Positions 22,673 through 33,830 of a stretch of 64,000 nucleotides of DNA are shown here, piece after piece. Source of the DNA: Castor canadensis. Lineage: Eukaryota > Chordata > Mammalia > Rodentia > Castoridae. A model generated the notes under the pieces. It was not told where the DNA came from. It saw only the letters and a program-made list of their open reading frames with translations, and did not search any database. Within the stretch, counting starts at the first letter, position 1. Every line of letters begins with the position of its first letter. The stretch lies in contig NC_133398.1 of assembly GCF_047511655.1 (NCBI RefSeq), positions 56,766,638-56,830,637 on the forward strand, read 5' to 3'. A program made the translations under genes and the position numbers.

Positions 22673-23369
22673 CATTTTTTTTCCTCAGGTGGTATTACCT
22701 GGAACCCTGGAGATTCTAGGAGGTGCCTATGTATTGCAGAATGAAGAAATCTAAGAGATGGTACCTCTTGGACCTCCATCCCTACTTTTCAAATAAAGAG
22801 ACTCAATTATCTGTGTTTTATGTATTGAAATACTATGAAAAATTTTATTTATAAAATGATTACAATGCTTTAAAAAATGTCAAAACCCCATAATTTAGAA
22901 CCATAATTTAAAGTACAAAAATCTCTAAGGCTCCCTTCAGCACTGATTATTCTTACTACAGAATCCTTACTTTATCCAGATTTTTGCTTAAATGTCACCG
23001 CCCCAAAGGGACTCCCCTTGGCCACCATATCTCTGTATATAATTTGAATGCATTGCCTGATAGTCTCCATTTTGTATGGCAAATCACAGTGAATAATTCC
23101 TCTCTCCAACGCTGTAGGTTCTTTGGGAATGGGGGGGTCATATAATGTATAACCCTTTTCAAATAATAGCAGTTATTATATAGTAGATACTTGACATTCA
23201 CAAACCACTAAAGATACTGTTTAATTTTTCCACCTTTAAAATGGGGGAAAATGTACCTTCTTCAAAGGTTTGCTTTGAAGATTAAAGGAGGTCATGGAGT
23301 CAAAGATAATAGCAAGCCATGGGGAGGTGTGGATTTGAGGCAGTGGACAAGGTTCATTCACTGGATAGA

Positions 23370-23590
23370 TGATGATAGACCTGCCTTCCCTACTTACAAC
23401 TCTTCAGTGGCTCCCAATTGCCTTAAAGATTGAACTAGATATCTCTCACAGTGCTTGATGGTCCCACCCAGCTTTTTTTTCCTATCCCTCTTGCCCTGCT
23501 CCCATTTGGAAAATCTTTTCCCACACCACATGATCCTGACATGAAGCATTCATAACCTCACTCCTTCCCCAGTTGCCGTGAGGTTTTTCT
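23370..23590 (+). repeat. L2 LINE fragment
   Basis: CTCTTCAGTGGCTCCCAATT, CCTTAAAGATTGAACTAG and GCTTGATGGTCCCACCCAGC match the L2 3' region. Confidence 0.65.
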
Positions 23591-23877
23591 ACTGAAATTA
23601 ATGTGGGCTCTCTTCTTTTTGGACTGATGGCACAGGCCTGAGCTGCTGGCACGCTTCTTTCCCATGAAAAAGCCTGCATATGGTTGGGTGACAATAAGGT
23701 TAATGTGCAAAGTAAGGCAGAGACAGAGCTTGGTGGCAGTGGTTTGAGTATCTAGATCTTCATGAGGAACTTGAGTTGTCAGGATCAAATGAGTTGATAA
23801 ATGCATGCAAATAAAAATGTACATTAGAGTGTGCTTGCTCAATAATTGTTAGCTATACTTAGATCTCACATTTGTAT

Positions 23878-23965
23878 GTATTTTTTTTTTCTGGTGCTGG
23901 GGATCCAACCCAAGGCCTTACACATGCTGGCCACATGTTCTATTACTGAGCAAAACCTACAGCCT
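23878..23965 (-). repeat. ID-type SINE, antisense
   Basis: A T run, then GGTGCTGGGGATCCAACC and a diverged CTATTACTGAGCAAAACC. Confidence 0.8.
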
Positions 23966-24261
23966 ATAGAGCTCTCCTTATTCTCATCTAGTTCTTCAAC
24001 AAGACTGTAAGATTTTAAAGAGTAGGCACCAGGTCCTACTTATCTCTGTCTCTCCAGCAATTAGTGACACCTGGCTTCTTTTAAGGCTCAATAACTCATT
24101 GGAAGGGAACAGTGAGAAACATAGCTAGGTCTGGCCTTGACCTCATCTTTCTAAATAAGTGTGTGATTTTGTTAGTAGATTTGTGCCAATTAATCCTAGC
24201 AAAAAGTATCTTTGGCCTGGTTTGGTTACTTTCAGTGTTTAGATGTGGACTAAGCTAACAT

Positions 24262-24351
24262 GATTTTTTTTACCCCAGTGCTGGGAATTGAAACCCAAGG
24301 TCTTGTGCATAGTAGGCTAGCTCTCCACTACTACCATATCCCCTACCCTGA
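24262..24351 (-). repeat. ID-type SINE, antisense, diverged
   Basis: A T run, then CCAGTGCTGGGAATTGAAAC and TCTTGTGCATAGTAGGC. Confidence 0.7.
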
Positions 24352-24814
24352 TGTTTTTATAACAACTTTTATTTTGACTTTTTTTTTAATCATCCATGTC
24401 TTTTGAGTCAGGTGGAATTGGGATTTTTTTTTCTAGAATCACATTTAAATAAAACAACAAAACAAGATAAGCATGACTTATCTTGGAAAGACAAAATTTG
24501 CTCCTGGTTGTAAGCTGTGAGAAAGATCAGTCACTGCCCAGCCCCACAAAGATAGTTACAATGGAAAGTATCTTAAAATTCAATTCTTCATGCTGCCTTT
24601 GGTACATTTTCCCCTTTGTTGTAAAGATGGAGTAGTGTCTTACCTTCCCAGTTTCTATGTCCTCTTTCTGCAAGAATATCTTAATAATAATAATAATAAC
24701 CCCATGCTTGTTAAATAGCACTTTTGAGAAACTCCATTGGCTTCTCATTACCTCCTGAACTTAAATGAGTTTTTTTTTTTTGTAAAAATTTACACATGAC
24801 AGTCAATAACCTAG

Positions 24815-24960
24815 GTAGGGGAGTGCTCTTATTACTGTTCCCATTTTACAGATGATATAACAAAGTCTGAGGGAGGTTAAACCACTAACCCAGTATCATT
24901 TAGTGAGTAACTGGCTAGGTCTTAATCCTAGATTCTTTGATTCAAGAATCCATACTCTCC
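24815..24960 (-). repeat. MIR SINE, antisense
   Basis: GTTCCCATTTTACAGATGAT, GAGGGAGGTTAAACCACTAA and CTGGCTAGGTCTTAATCC are reversed MIR. Confidence 0.8.
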
Positions 24961-25113
24961 CCTGAATTTCACTCTATATTAATGTTCTATGAAACACTGA
25001 TTTTTTTCCACACAAAGGAAATACAATATGTTAATGTTTTTAAGTTATAAAAAGTTTCCAACACATAACCAGCTCCATGAAACAGCACCCCCCCATGGGA
25101 AGGATTTCTTTCT

Positions 25114-25440
25114 TGGTACTGGAATTTGAACTCAGAGCCTCACACTTGCTAGGCAGGCACTCTACCACTTGAGCCATGCACCCAGACCTTTTTGCTTTGG
25201 TTGTTTTTGAGATAGGGTTTTGTGCCTGGGCTGGTCTGGACTGCAATTATCCTACTTCCACTTCTGGTGTAGCTGGGATGTCAGGTACAAACTACTGCAT
25301 CCTGATTTTTTGTTGTTTTTTTTTTTTTGGTTGAGATGGGTTCTTGCTAACTTTTTGCTTGAGCTGGTCTCAAACTATAATCCTTCCAATGTCTGCCACC
25401 TGAGTAGTGAGGATTACAGGTGTGAGCCATTGTGCCTAGC
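25114..25440 (-). repeat. ID-B1-B1 compound SINE, antisense
   Basis: A reversed ID unit (CACTTGCTAGGCAGGCACTC) and B1 unit are followed, after an internal T run (25313-25328), by a second B1-like unit ending GGTGTGAGCCATTGTGCC. Nearly identical direct repeats AGGATTTCTTTCT (25101-25113) and AGGATTTCCTTCT (25441-25453) bracket the whole block, suggesting that it inserted as one unit. Confidence 0.8.
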
Positions 25441-25453
25441 AGGATTTCCTTCT

Positions 25454-25840
25454 TTTTAAAGACTGAGTAATAATCCACTGTTTGTACAAACCACATTTTC
25501 TTTGTCTGTCATTGGATGTTTAGGTCACTTCTACTTTTGGCTCTGGTGAATAAAGCTGCAATGGCTATGGGGGCATATATACTCCATCAGGTCCTGATTA
25601 CAATCCTCTTAGATATATACCTCAGCATGAGATTTTGAATCATAACGTCATTCTGTTTTTAATTTCTTAAGAAACCACCATACTGTTTTCTGTAGTGGTT
25701 GCACCTTTTCACATTACAACTAACAATGTACAAGGGTCCCAATTTTTCCACATCTTCACCAACACTTGCTGTCTTCTTTCCTGTGTCTGTGTGTTTTGGA
25801 ATACCTATCCTATTAGGTGTGAGGGGATATTGCTTATGAT
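25454..25840 (-). repeat. Old L1 fragment, antisense
   Basis: GACTGAGTAATAATCCACTG, CTGGTGAATAAAGCTGCAAT, TTTCCACATCTTCACCAAC and GTGTGAGGGGATATTGC follow reversed L1 ORF2/3' order. The compound SINE at 25114-25440 lies at its left edge. Confidence 0.8.
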
Positions 25841-27290
25841 TTCAAGCACAGAATGAGGCTCTTCTGCCTTACTCAGGGATTGTTCTAGTCCCTGATATTC
25901 TTCCCAACATATACACCCTGTCAGGTCTGATCTCTGAGGTCAGCCACCCTCCCCCTCCAAACCCTTTCTGAGTTGTGCTTTTGTTCTTTTCTGGCACACA
26001 GAGGTGTTTATTTTACTTTTATTTATTTATTTGTTGGTTTTTATGTTTATTTATTTAGAGTGTGTTATGCATGACCTTTCCTCTCCTGGGTTGATAGTCC
26101 CTTGTCCCAGTATTGCTTCCTATAGTCATCTGGTTTTATAGACTTGGTGGAAAGACACCTTCACAGTGTAGTGAATAACTCCTCTGTGCTTAGGGCCATC
26201 AACAAATTCTAACAGGCACACTCTTAATTCTTTTATGAGTAGTTGTTGAGCTTTTAGCTGGGCAGTTCAGAGAATGCTACATTCTACAACAATTCCACAA
26301 AATCATTCATGTTTACAATACAAAAAGGTATGCCAGCCTCCAACACATGTCATTTTTCATGTCACTCCAATCAGGGCTAGAAATAAAATGACTTCTTTAA
26401 AATGCATTTGTTCCAGTATGAAGCTCAGTAGTACACGCTTTTAGGAGATCTTTGTTGTTTCTCTGGTTGTTCTTTTCAAAAACCCTGGCTTTGCATTTCA
26501 CTTGCTCAAAGAACACTTTATTGATTAAAATTGGTAATTGTATTATTTCAACAGGCCACTGTCTTTTTGTGGAAGATTTAAAAGAAAGAGTGACTTATTT
26601 GTATAAAGAATACTTTGGATTTCAGGACATTTTGACTGATTCTAATTGCTTATTCTAGAATATATTCAGCTCAGTGACACCAGCATTGCAAATATAACTA
26701 ATTTTACAAAGATTACCTTTAGTGTAGATACCTCAAAATATAAAGTAAGCAATCTAAGTTTGCTTACTTTTCTCTTAGAATATTTTTCCCTAGAAGTCAT
26801 ATAAAACATTTATTTGTTTCTAGACTAATCCATAAACCTTATTCAGCACAGATTTAGGAGAAACGTGGATGCAACCACCTGCACAAACTCTGTCATTCCT
26901 TTGTCAAATGGATTCCAAGCCTCAACAAAAAGCATCTAAAAGCAGGTGAGACATTTACAACCTGGCAACTGTTTAATTCAGTTTGATAACAAATCTCTTG
27001 TTGTGGTATTTCTTTTGTGTCATTAGTATGGCATTACTTCCTGGCCTTTCAAGATTAAGACACGACTCATACATTGTCATTTTATTTGTTTAATCATGTT
27101 TTTAAATAGTGCTTGTTTACTTATGAGAGCTTAGTGATTCTTTAAGAAGTTTTACCATTTACTCTCAGAGAAATTGGAATAAATCAAAAGATTCTTGAAG
27201 ATTTTAGATCTCTAGTGACTTTGAGTAAGTATACATGTAAGTTTATTGCTAAAAGATTCATAAAACATGTTTTTTAATAGTAAAGCAATT
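25841..27290. other. Unassigned intergenic sequence
   Basis: Contains a TTTATTTATT low-complexity run near 26010-26060. No gene recognised. Confidence 0.5.
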
Positions 27291-27420
27291 GTTTTTCTCT
27301 CTTTCCTTGCATTATTGTCATTTCTTTTCTTCCCCACATTCCTTGCTTCCTCTTTTTCTTCTTTTCTCACACAATTTTCTTCCTCTTTTTCATTTCCCTC
27401 TGTCTTCTCTTCATTGCTTC
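27291..27420. repeat. CT-rich polypyrimidine tract
   Basis: Alternating TTCC/TCTT pyrimidine sequence gives open frames on both strands (27212-27603). I see no gene in it. Confidence 0.8.
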
Positions 27421-28083
27421 CAAGGAAAGGGGTACAGGATGATGACTGGCTACAGGAAAGCAATCCAGGGTGAATTAGATTCATGGTGCCTTTTGTTTTG
27501 GGCTAAGGTTTACACTGGCCAGACAAGTAAGTCTCAATATGAACAGCTCTCCAAAAATGAGCTGATACTCTGGCTTTTTATTTATGGCTACTTTAAAAGT
27601 TAGACCCGAGGGCAAGTCCTCTTCCCACCCTCCATGGGAATAGAATACCGGGAAGCATTTTATTAAACAGTTGTTAAAGAAAGACTTTCAGCACTCACAG
27701 AATCCTGAGAAGTTTAGCTAACTGGATCTCTGTGGAGAAGATAGTCCGTGTCCTGGGGGATGGTGAACTATATGCAAATGGATCAGAATAGTGGTGGCTT
27801 TTCAAAAAGAAGTAGACACATGAACAGCTTTGTAAATGAGGAAATAAGGTGACATTTAAAAACATTGTCCCTAGAATCTGGATCCATTCTTCCATCTTTT
27901 CCTTGAAATGCCATAACAAAAGTTAAAACGGACCATCTTTCCTCACCACCCAAGGCTGGCCTGTCCTCTGAATTTGAATACAGACCTTTCTGGGCTGAAA
28001 TTTGTTCCTAGAAAGGGAGTGCAGGTAAAAAGTATGTTTGAAGAGTCTGTGTGAGTGTGTTTGTAGGTATCCTCATGTGTAGC

Positions 28084-28138
28084 GTTGTGTGTGTATGCAC
28101 ATGTGTCAGTGTGTGTGCACGCCTGTGTGTGTGCACTT

Positions 28139-28181
<43 letters not shown>

Positions 28182-28190
28182 CCTGTGTGC
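28084..28190. repeat. TG microsatellite
   Basis: An interrupted then pure TG run (pure from about 28144 to 28179), about 100 bases upstream of the candidate FREM1 promoter. It creates a Cys/Val-rich false open frame on the + strand (28051-28674). Confidence 0.95.
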
Positions 28191-28279
28191 TACAGGCGGG
28201 AGAGGCTGCTTGGGCTCAGCCAGTGGCAGAGCAGTTAGTACATCACTAATAGTGAGAAAGGAAGCTGGAAGAGAAGCAG

Positions 28280-28726
28280 GCGACCTATTAACAAAAGCTC
28301 AGTCTTGTCCCTGGAGCCAAAGGGACGGAAGTTGTGGCTCTGGGCCAGGGAGGTCGGGCTCCCTGCAAACAGTTGCCAGCATCCTTAACTCTCCCGTCTC
28401 CCAGGGAGTCCTGAAGCTGCGCGCTGGGAAGTTTGCAGAGCAGCAGCAGCAGTCTGGGAGAGGAGACCAGCAAAGGAACCGGAGTGTGGATGTGAACTTC
28501 AGTTCTCTGTTTTTTGATGTATGGGCTAATGGATTTTTTAGTACAAAGAAAACTCAAACTCAGCTGACCAGAAAGACTGGAATTTCAGCTCTCTTCCTTC
28601 ATTGGGATATTTTTCCTCCCCCTTCTCCTCAAAGCCCTTTAAACCAGATTACCGGGTCACTGACTCTTACCTAGCTGGCCGGTGCCAAGGGCTAGCTGTT
28701 TGGCTCGGAAAGGAAAACCACTACCT
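28280..28726 (+). promoter_or_regulatory. Candidate FREM1 promoter and first non-coding exon
   Basis: This stretch has clustered CpGs (CCCGTC, GCGCGC, AACCGG, TACCGGG, GGCCGG, CTCGGA) in an otherwise CpG-poor region, contains no repeat I recognise, and ends in a good splice donor, ACCT|GTAAGTAT, at 28727. It lies just downstream of a TG microsatellite. No clear TATA box is visible. Since the FREM1 coding exon has an upstream acceptor, an untranslated first exon must exist on the + strand, and this is the best-looking candidate. The assignment is inference; the long open frame across it is produced by the TG repeat and G/C-rich sequence and is not a gene. Confidence 0.35.
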
Positions 28727-30190
28727 GTAAGTATCTGCTTTTTGTGCTTCCTCTTCTCCTGACTGAATGTTCTGTTAGCAGAATGTCCCAGAGGCTTTTG
28801 GAGGGCTCGTTAATGCTCAGTAACAATGCAAGAAGTCTGCAGAAGCTGCTTGCAAAAGTTTCCTTCTCATGTTAACTCAGAAGGTGGGCAACATGCAGCT
28901 GCCAAAAGTAGAATTGACACCCAACTCTAACTCTCTTCCGAATTCATCCCAATGGCCCCCACCAATGAAATAAGCATTTTTTAAAATTTCTTGAAATGTC
29001 CCCTGGAGTTAGACCGTTCCCACTCAGTTGAACGATGGCAAAGCCAAAAGACGTAAAAATGAAGACAAATAATATCCTCAGGGCATTAAAAATCGAGACA
29101 TTTGGAGATGATGTGAGGATACTTTTGCTGTAGTTGAGCTACCTGTGGTTATATTATTTAAATGCATGACTTGCACTGTGTGGGGATGAGAGATAGATTT
29201 GGGAAGGCAAAGCAATCACATTGTTCTGAAGTTTTCTGATATTTAAGCTCTCTCTGCTCATTACTGAGATTTGGTTTAAAGACTTTGGCGCCATAGTAAA
29301 TCATTTCTTTTAGTTTTCATCTGGATCACAGAAATCATTCTCAAGACGCTCAATTTTCGTTTCTGGATTTTTACTATTGTGTTCAGGCTTGATGCATGGT
29401 GTGTTACAAAGCTTAAAAAACAGCATTTCTGGGGCGGGGGGGGGCTGCTTGATGTTTATAGGCTGAGAATCCTGCTGGGGAGAGATTAACCTCTTCAGGG
29501 CTGCTTTCCACACCAGACCCGGTGGTCTAGCTGCTCTTAGGTTTCTGCTCTGGAAAATCCTTACCCTTCCTGTCTGTGCTTAAAGCTGGTCACCTTTAAA
29601 ACCTCACCCCCATCCTTGCCTCCACTCGATAAAAGTGCCTCTGTGCAGCTGTAGGAAAATGCTAACTGCCCTCTCTTCTGGCATTCTCCAAAGTTAAAGT
29701 GAATGAGAACCTCCTGGGCGCTTGGTGATGAAAGGGCAGATTCCTTCACTCCCCCAAAGAATTTTAGACCTGGGGAGGGGCCAAGAGTCTACAAGGTGAA
29801 ACTGATGCTGGTGTCACTGCACTTGGGTAAACATGGCTTTACATCATTCTTGGTGGTTAAATGCTTGTCATGTAGCAGGTTAATACCAAACCTCACATCT
29901 AAATAACAAACCTGAATTTGAGCTGACATTGAACTTAACTTAGGTGCAATGTGGTTTTGCCTGTGTGACCCCCAAACCAGGCTTTTTAACCAGTTTTCCC
30001 ATTAGCTTCATCTTTCTTTTTCCTTGCTTCCTTTTCTGACCCTGTCTTTCCATTCCCATGTGTGAGAAAAGGAGTTAGTCACAGGTACCTGGATATCGTT
30101 TTACCTTGGTGTCAGGTATTGGGCTGTGCAGCCTGATTTGTCTCTGTATGGGCTGAGCAATGTTTGTCTTAGACACTTTTAATTAATTAA
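28727..30190. other. Unassigned sequence after the candidate first exon
   Basis: Largely unique sequence with a G run at 29430-29447. Free of recognised repeats for about 1.4 kb, as often seen just downstream of promoters. Confidence 0.45.
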
Positions 30191-30273
30191 TTTTGGCAGT
30201 ACCAGGGTTTGAATTCAAGAACTCACACTTGCTAGGCAGGTGCTCTACCACTTGAGCTACTCCATCAGCCCTG
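30191..30273 (-). repeat. ID-type SINE, antisense
   Basis: GCAGTACCAGGGTTTGAATT, CTTGCTAGGCAGGTGCTC and CACTTGAGCTACTCC follow an AATTAATT tract. Confidence 0.9.
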
Positions 30274-32918
30274 TCTTGAATACTTTTACCCAGAGTTGTT
30301 CTTAATTCATTTTCGGCCTTCTACTCCTGAGCTGGGCTGGGCTAAACTGGGCTGAACTGAGTTGGATTCCTTGGAACAGTTCAGGGGTTTTGTTCCTAAA
30401 AACTGAATTCGATTTGGGCCAATCCCCAGGGATTGAAAACAGGAAGTGGTTTACCCATCAAAAGGTCCTTATTGGACAACATATGGAAGCTGGAACTCAG
30501 CCTCTATCTTCATCCCCACATTTTTGACACTTAATACTTATAGTCAAAAGAAAACAGGATGTGGTCATTAAAGCTCTTTCCTTTCTTCCCTCTCCTCATC
30601 TCAGTACTTTGGGGTACCTGCTACATTCAGGCTCAGTGCTAGTTTCTAAGGATTCCAGAATGATCAATGTGAATGGTATGGACAGGGTCCTCACTGTCAT
30701 GGTTTTTCCAGGCTTAGCTGTTGCCTACCAATTCTGGATGAGATTAAGAGAGCTCTAACCTTCCCCTCCTCTGTCAGTAAAGTGAGGTGGATTAAATGAC
30801 TTGTGGTATCTTTCTAGTCCTGACTCTGGTGGATACAGTTTTCTTTCTTTTAAACACAGATGTGGAGTATGGGATCTTTGCAGCATTTGCTTTGGGAACA
30901 GGCCCAAAGACCTGGTTTATTGTTCTTCTTCATAAATTTTAATATGACATCTTATAAAATTTCTTCTCACAAAGAACCAAGACCACTGGTATACTGAGTT
31001 AGACAAAACCCACCTTTGTGGAGCACACAGCCATCCATCACAATGGGACCACGTAACCAACTAGAAAGGCTGTTTCCCTGGGCCAGGTCACACAGAAGGG
31101 CAGCCTCTTATCTTGTCTGAATCTGATGTTGGCCCCCTTTGGAGAGCTGGGTGGTCTGAACAGTGCTTTCCTACTGCACAGCTTGCAACCTGACCCTTCA
31201 ATTCAAGTGACTCCACAGCTTTTGTGCAGCCAGGTGAGAGACTCAAACAGAGGCCCTTGAGGGGCTGGGGAAAACAAAAAGCAACAAAAACCTGCTCCCT
31301 AATGAAATCTTGTTTGTACTATATTTTACTGTGATGCAGCTACTCTGACTGTGGTGACTGGGGCACCATTGCAAAGGACTGTAAAACTCAACCATCAAGA
31401 TAAGAAAGATCTATGTTTTTTTTTTTTTTTTTAAACAGATGTAGTCTTTGGCTGTGTGCAGATACTATATGTGGTAGACTATTAACTGCAGGACAAGGGC
31501 AGAGATCTTGCAAGGCTGTGATATTTTAAACTAAATATTCCTTGCTCTTCATTGGTAAGTTTTTACAAGAGAACATAAACATAGATTTGTTTTGTTTCAG
31601 ACTTCTCCATGTCTATTTTTATGGGGTGGATGATATTTGGAAATGTGTATTAAAAGATGATGTCAAAAACACTCCTTCCAAAGGCTGCTAAGAATGCATG
31701 TCACTTTTTTGCTCTCAACTTCATTTTTAAAATTTTGTTATCTGGCTTCTAGAGACAGAGGAGCAGAGAAAGCACTCTGGGACTAATCTCCAGGACTTCC
31801 CTTCTGGTGTTTCTACCTCCCTGGGACCCGCGCAGAGCCTCTGCGTTCCATCAAGTGTTATCAGCTGTTTAGCACTCACAAATGCTCGAATTCTTCACTT
31901 AAAATAATTGAGTCACAACTTTGTGTTTTGAGGTCTTGCACAGTGCCATGGCATCTTCATTCCAAAGCCTTTCTTGCTAACAGAACATTAACAAAGCATT
32001 TCTTGTTAACACACACACACATCTTCATTTTGTAAGTGATAGACTTCCTAGCATGGAAAGCTAGGAAGATTTCCTAGGTGAACACTTACCCAAATCTTTA
32101 AAAGCATTTGGACATTTCCTGTCATATTCCTGAGTCCCTTTCACATTCTTCATCTTACTTGTTAAACAACACAGCAAAAATACTTTCATTCTGTTTTATA
32201 TAAAATTTCCCCTCTATTTTAATATGGTAAGCTAATTCTCTCTCATCCAATAGACATTATTGATTGTTCTGACACCAAAGGATAGCATTGGTACAAGACC
32301 TTGAATATCAAATCAGAGAGGTGTAGCTGAAAAAAATAATGGGTTTTGAATACCTTTTGGTAGGTTCTAATTCTGGGCTGCAGTGTTCCTCGGGTGTGAA
32401 AACATAGCCAAGTTAGCCAGCTTCCTGGGGAGTGAAGTGAGCATATTAATGCTTATCTTACTGGATGCTTGGGCTTGGTGCCTGACATATAGGTGTTCAA
32501 TAGGTAATTCTTCTTTGGAAAGGGTTAATACAGGTGTGAAACCTGGAAAGAGGCAAACACGTGAATACCTAGTTTATAGGTGAAAAGAAAAGAGAAATGG
32601 ACGATAAAAAAGGTTTCTTCCAGATCCTATGGACTGGGCAGTCTCTCCACTCCTTTGGTGTTTAACTCTGACCAACGGCCTAATTCTCACTTGATTCTTT
32701 GTCATGTGAAACAGACCAGTGAACTCAAGGCTGCCCAAGTGATTGTCTAGTATGGAGAATCCAAGGCAGTGTGAAAGCCTTTCTGTCACATTTCTTCTTG
32801 ACTCTCCAGAACTAGAGAATTGTATTAGCTGTTTTAGATAAATATATAAGGAGATGAAGCATGTTGTTTTGCCCATGCTTTTGCTTCATCGTAGCAAGAC
32901 AGTCAACTTTAATCATTG
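30274..32918. other. Unassigned intronic sequence
   Basis: A small GGGCT-based repeat (GAGCTGGGCTGGGCTAAACT near 30330) and a T run at about 31416-31432. No gene recognised. Confidence 0.5.
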
Positions 32919-32982
32919 TTTGAACTCTGGGCTTCACACTTGCTAGCAGGCACTGTACAACTTAAGCCACTCCACCCACCCA
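32919..32982 (-). repeat. ID-type SINE fragment, antisense
   Basis: TGAACTCTGGGCTTCACAC, GCTAGCAGGCACTGTAC and AAGCCACTCCACCC; shortened at the tail side. Confidence 0.75.
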
Positions 32983-33129
32983 GGGGACTCAACTTTAGTA
33001 AGACATGTTTGTTTGGGAATTTGAACCTCTGGGGTTGCACTATAGTGAGTCTGAACTATCACCAACTAGACGGACATAACCATTCTCTCTCTACCATTTT
33101 TTTCTTATAAATCTGATGTTTGTATTCTA

Positions 33130-33225
33130 TTGGGATTAGTCACTCAGCTGACATTTATAGAGCTTCTCTGTGTAAGACCCATTGACTAGCCCTGGAGAAG
33201 CTGGGGCAAGCAAAACTGCTACAGG
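33130..33225 (-). repeat. L2 LINE, antisense, first piece
   Basis: GACATTTATAGAGCTTCTCT and GACTAGCCCTGGAGAAGC match the reversed L2 3' end. It continues at 33425 after a B1-ID SINE. Confidence 0.65.
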
Positions 33226-33424
33226 CTTTGTTTTGTTTTGTTTTGTGGTACTGGAGCCTGAACTCAGGGCCTATACCTTGAGCCATTCCACCAGCCCTTT
33301 TTTGTGATGGGTTTTTTGAGATAGGGTCTTGTGAACTATTTGCCTGGGCTGGCTTGAGCCATAATCCTCCTGACCTCTGCCTCCTAAGTAGCTAGGATTA
33401 CAATCATAGCTATCAGGGCCTGGC
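33226..33424 (-). repeat. B1-ID composite SINE, antisense, splitting an L2
   Basis: After a TTTTG repeat tail come a reversed ID part (GCCTGAACTCAGGGCC) and a reversed B1 part (CTGCCTCCTAAGTAGC). L2 sequence on both sides reads on if the SINE is removed. Confidence 0.85.
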
Positions 33425-33830
33425 TGTTACAGTTTTTATCTTGAAGGAGCTTACAGATCAGGAGAAAAGCCAGAATTTTTAAAAATGGCTACATATAAAG
33501 GATAAAATTCCTGTAGATGTACAATATTGTAGGTTTCCACATGAATAGATAAAACTGGTCTGGAAGGCTGAGGCCTGGAAGAAAGGTAGAATTTCTCTAG
33601 GCAAATAGAGGGGAAGGGTGTTGGTGGAGTGGGAAAAGGGCATTCATGGCACATGGAGCAGAACACACCCAACATGAAAGGTGCAGAAGCTGGCATGGGC
33701 AGTAAGGAAGGCATGTGTAAGGAAGGCAAGAGGTCAGGCTGACTAGCATGTCAATGGCCAGGAGGACAGTCATGCAAGAAGAGGTTGGAGAGGTGGGCAT
33801 GGGACAGTCAGGCAGGTAAGTCCAGGCTCA
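33425..33830 (-). repeat. L2 LINE, antisense, second piece
   Basis: CTTGAAGGAGCTTACAGATC, then GGCAAGAGGTCAGGCTGAC and GTTGGAGAGGTGGGCATGGG, follow the reversed L2 beyond the SINE. The minus-strand open frames here (33451-33800) are fortuitous. Confidence 0.65.

Noticed and set aside
27212..27603. Overlapping frames of 68-104 codons on both strands
   Set aside because: Driven by a TTCC-rich pyrimidine tract; no recognisable protein.
28051..28674. 207-codon + strand open frame
   Set aside because: The first third is a translated TG microsatellite and the rest has no domain or homology I recognise. It coincides with the candidate non-coding exon.
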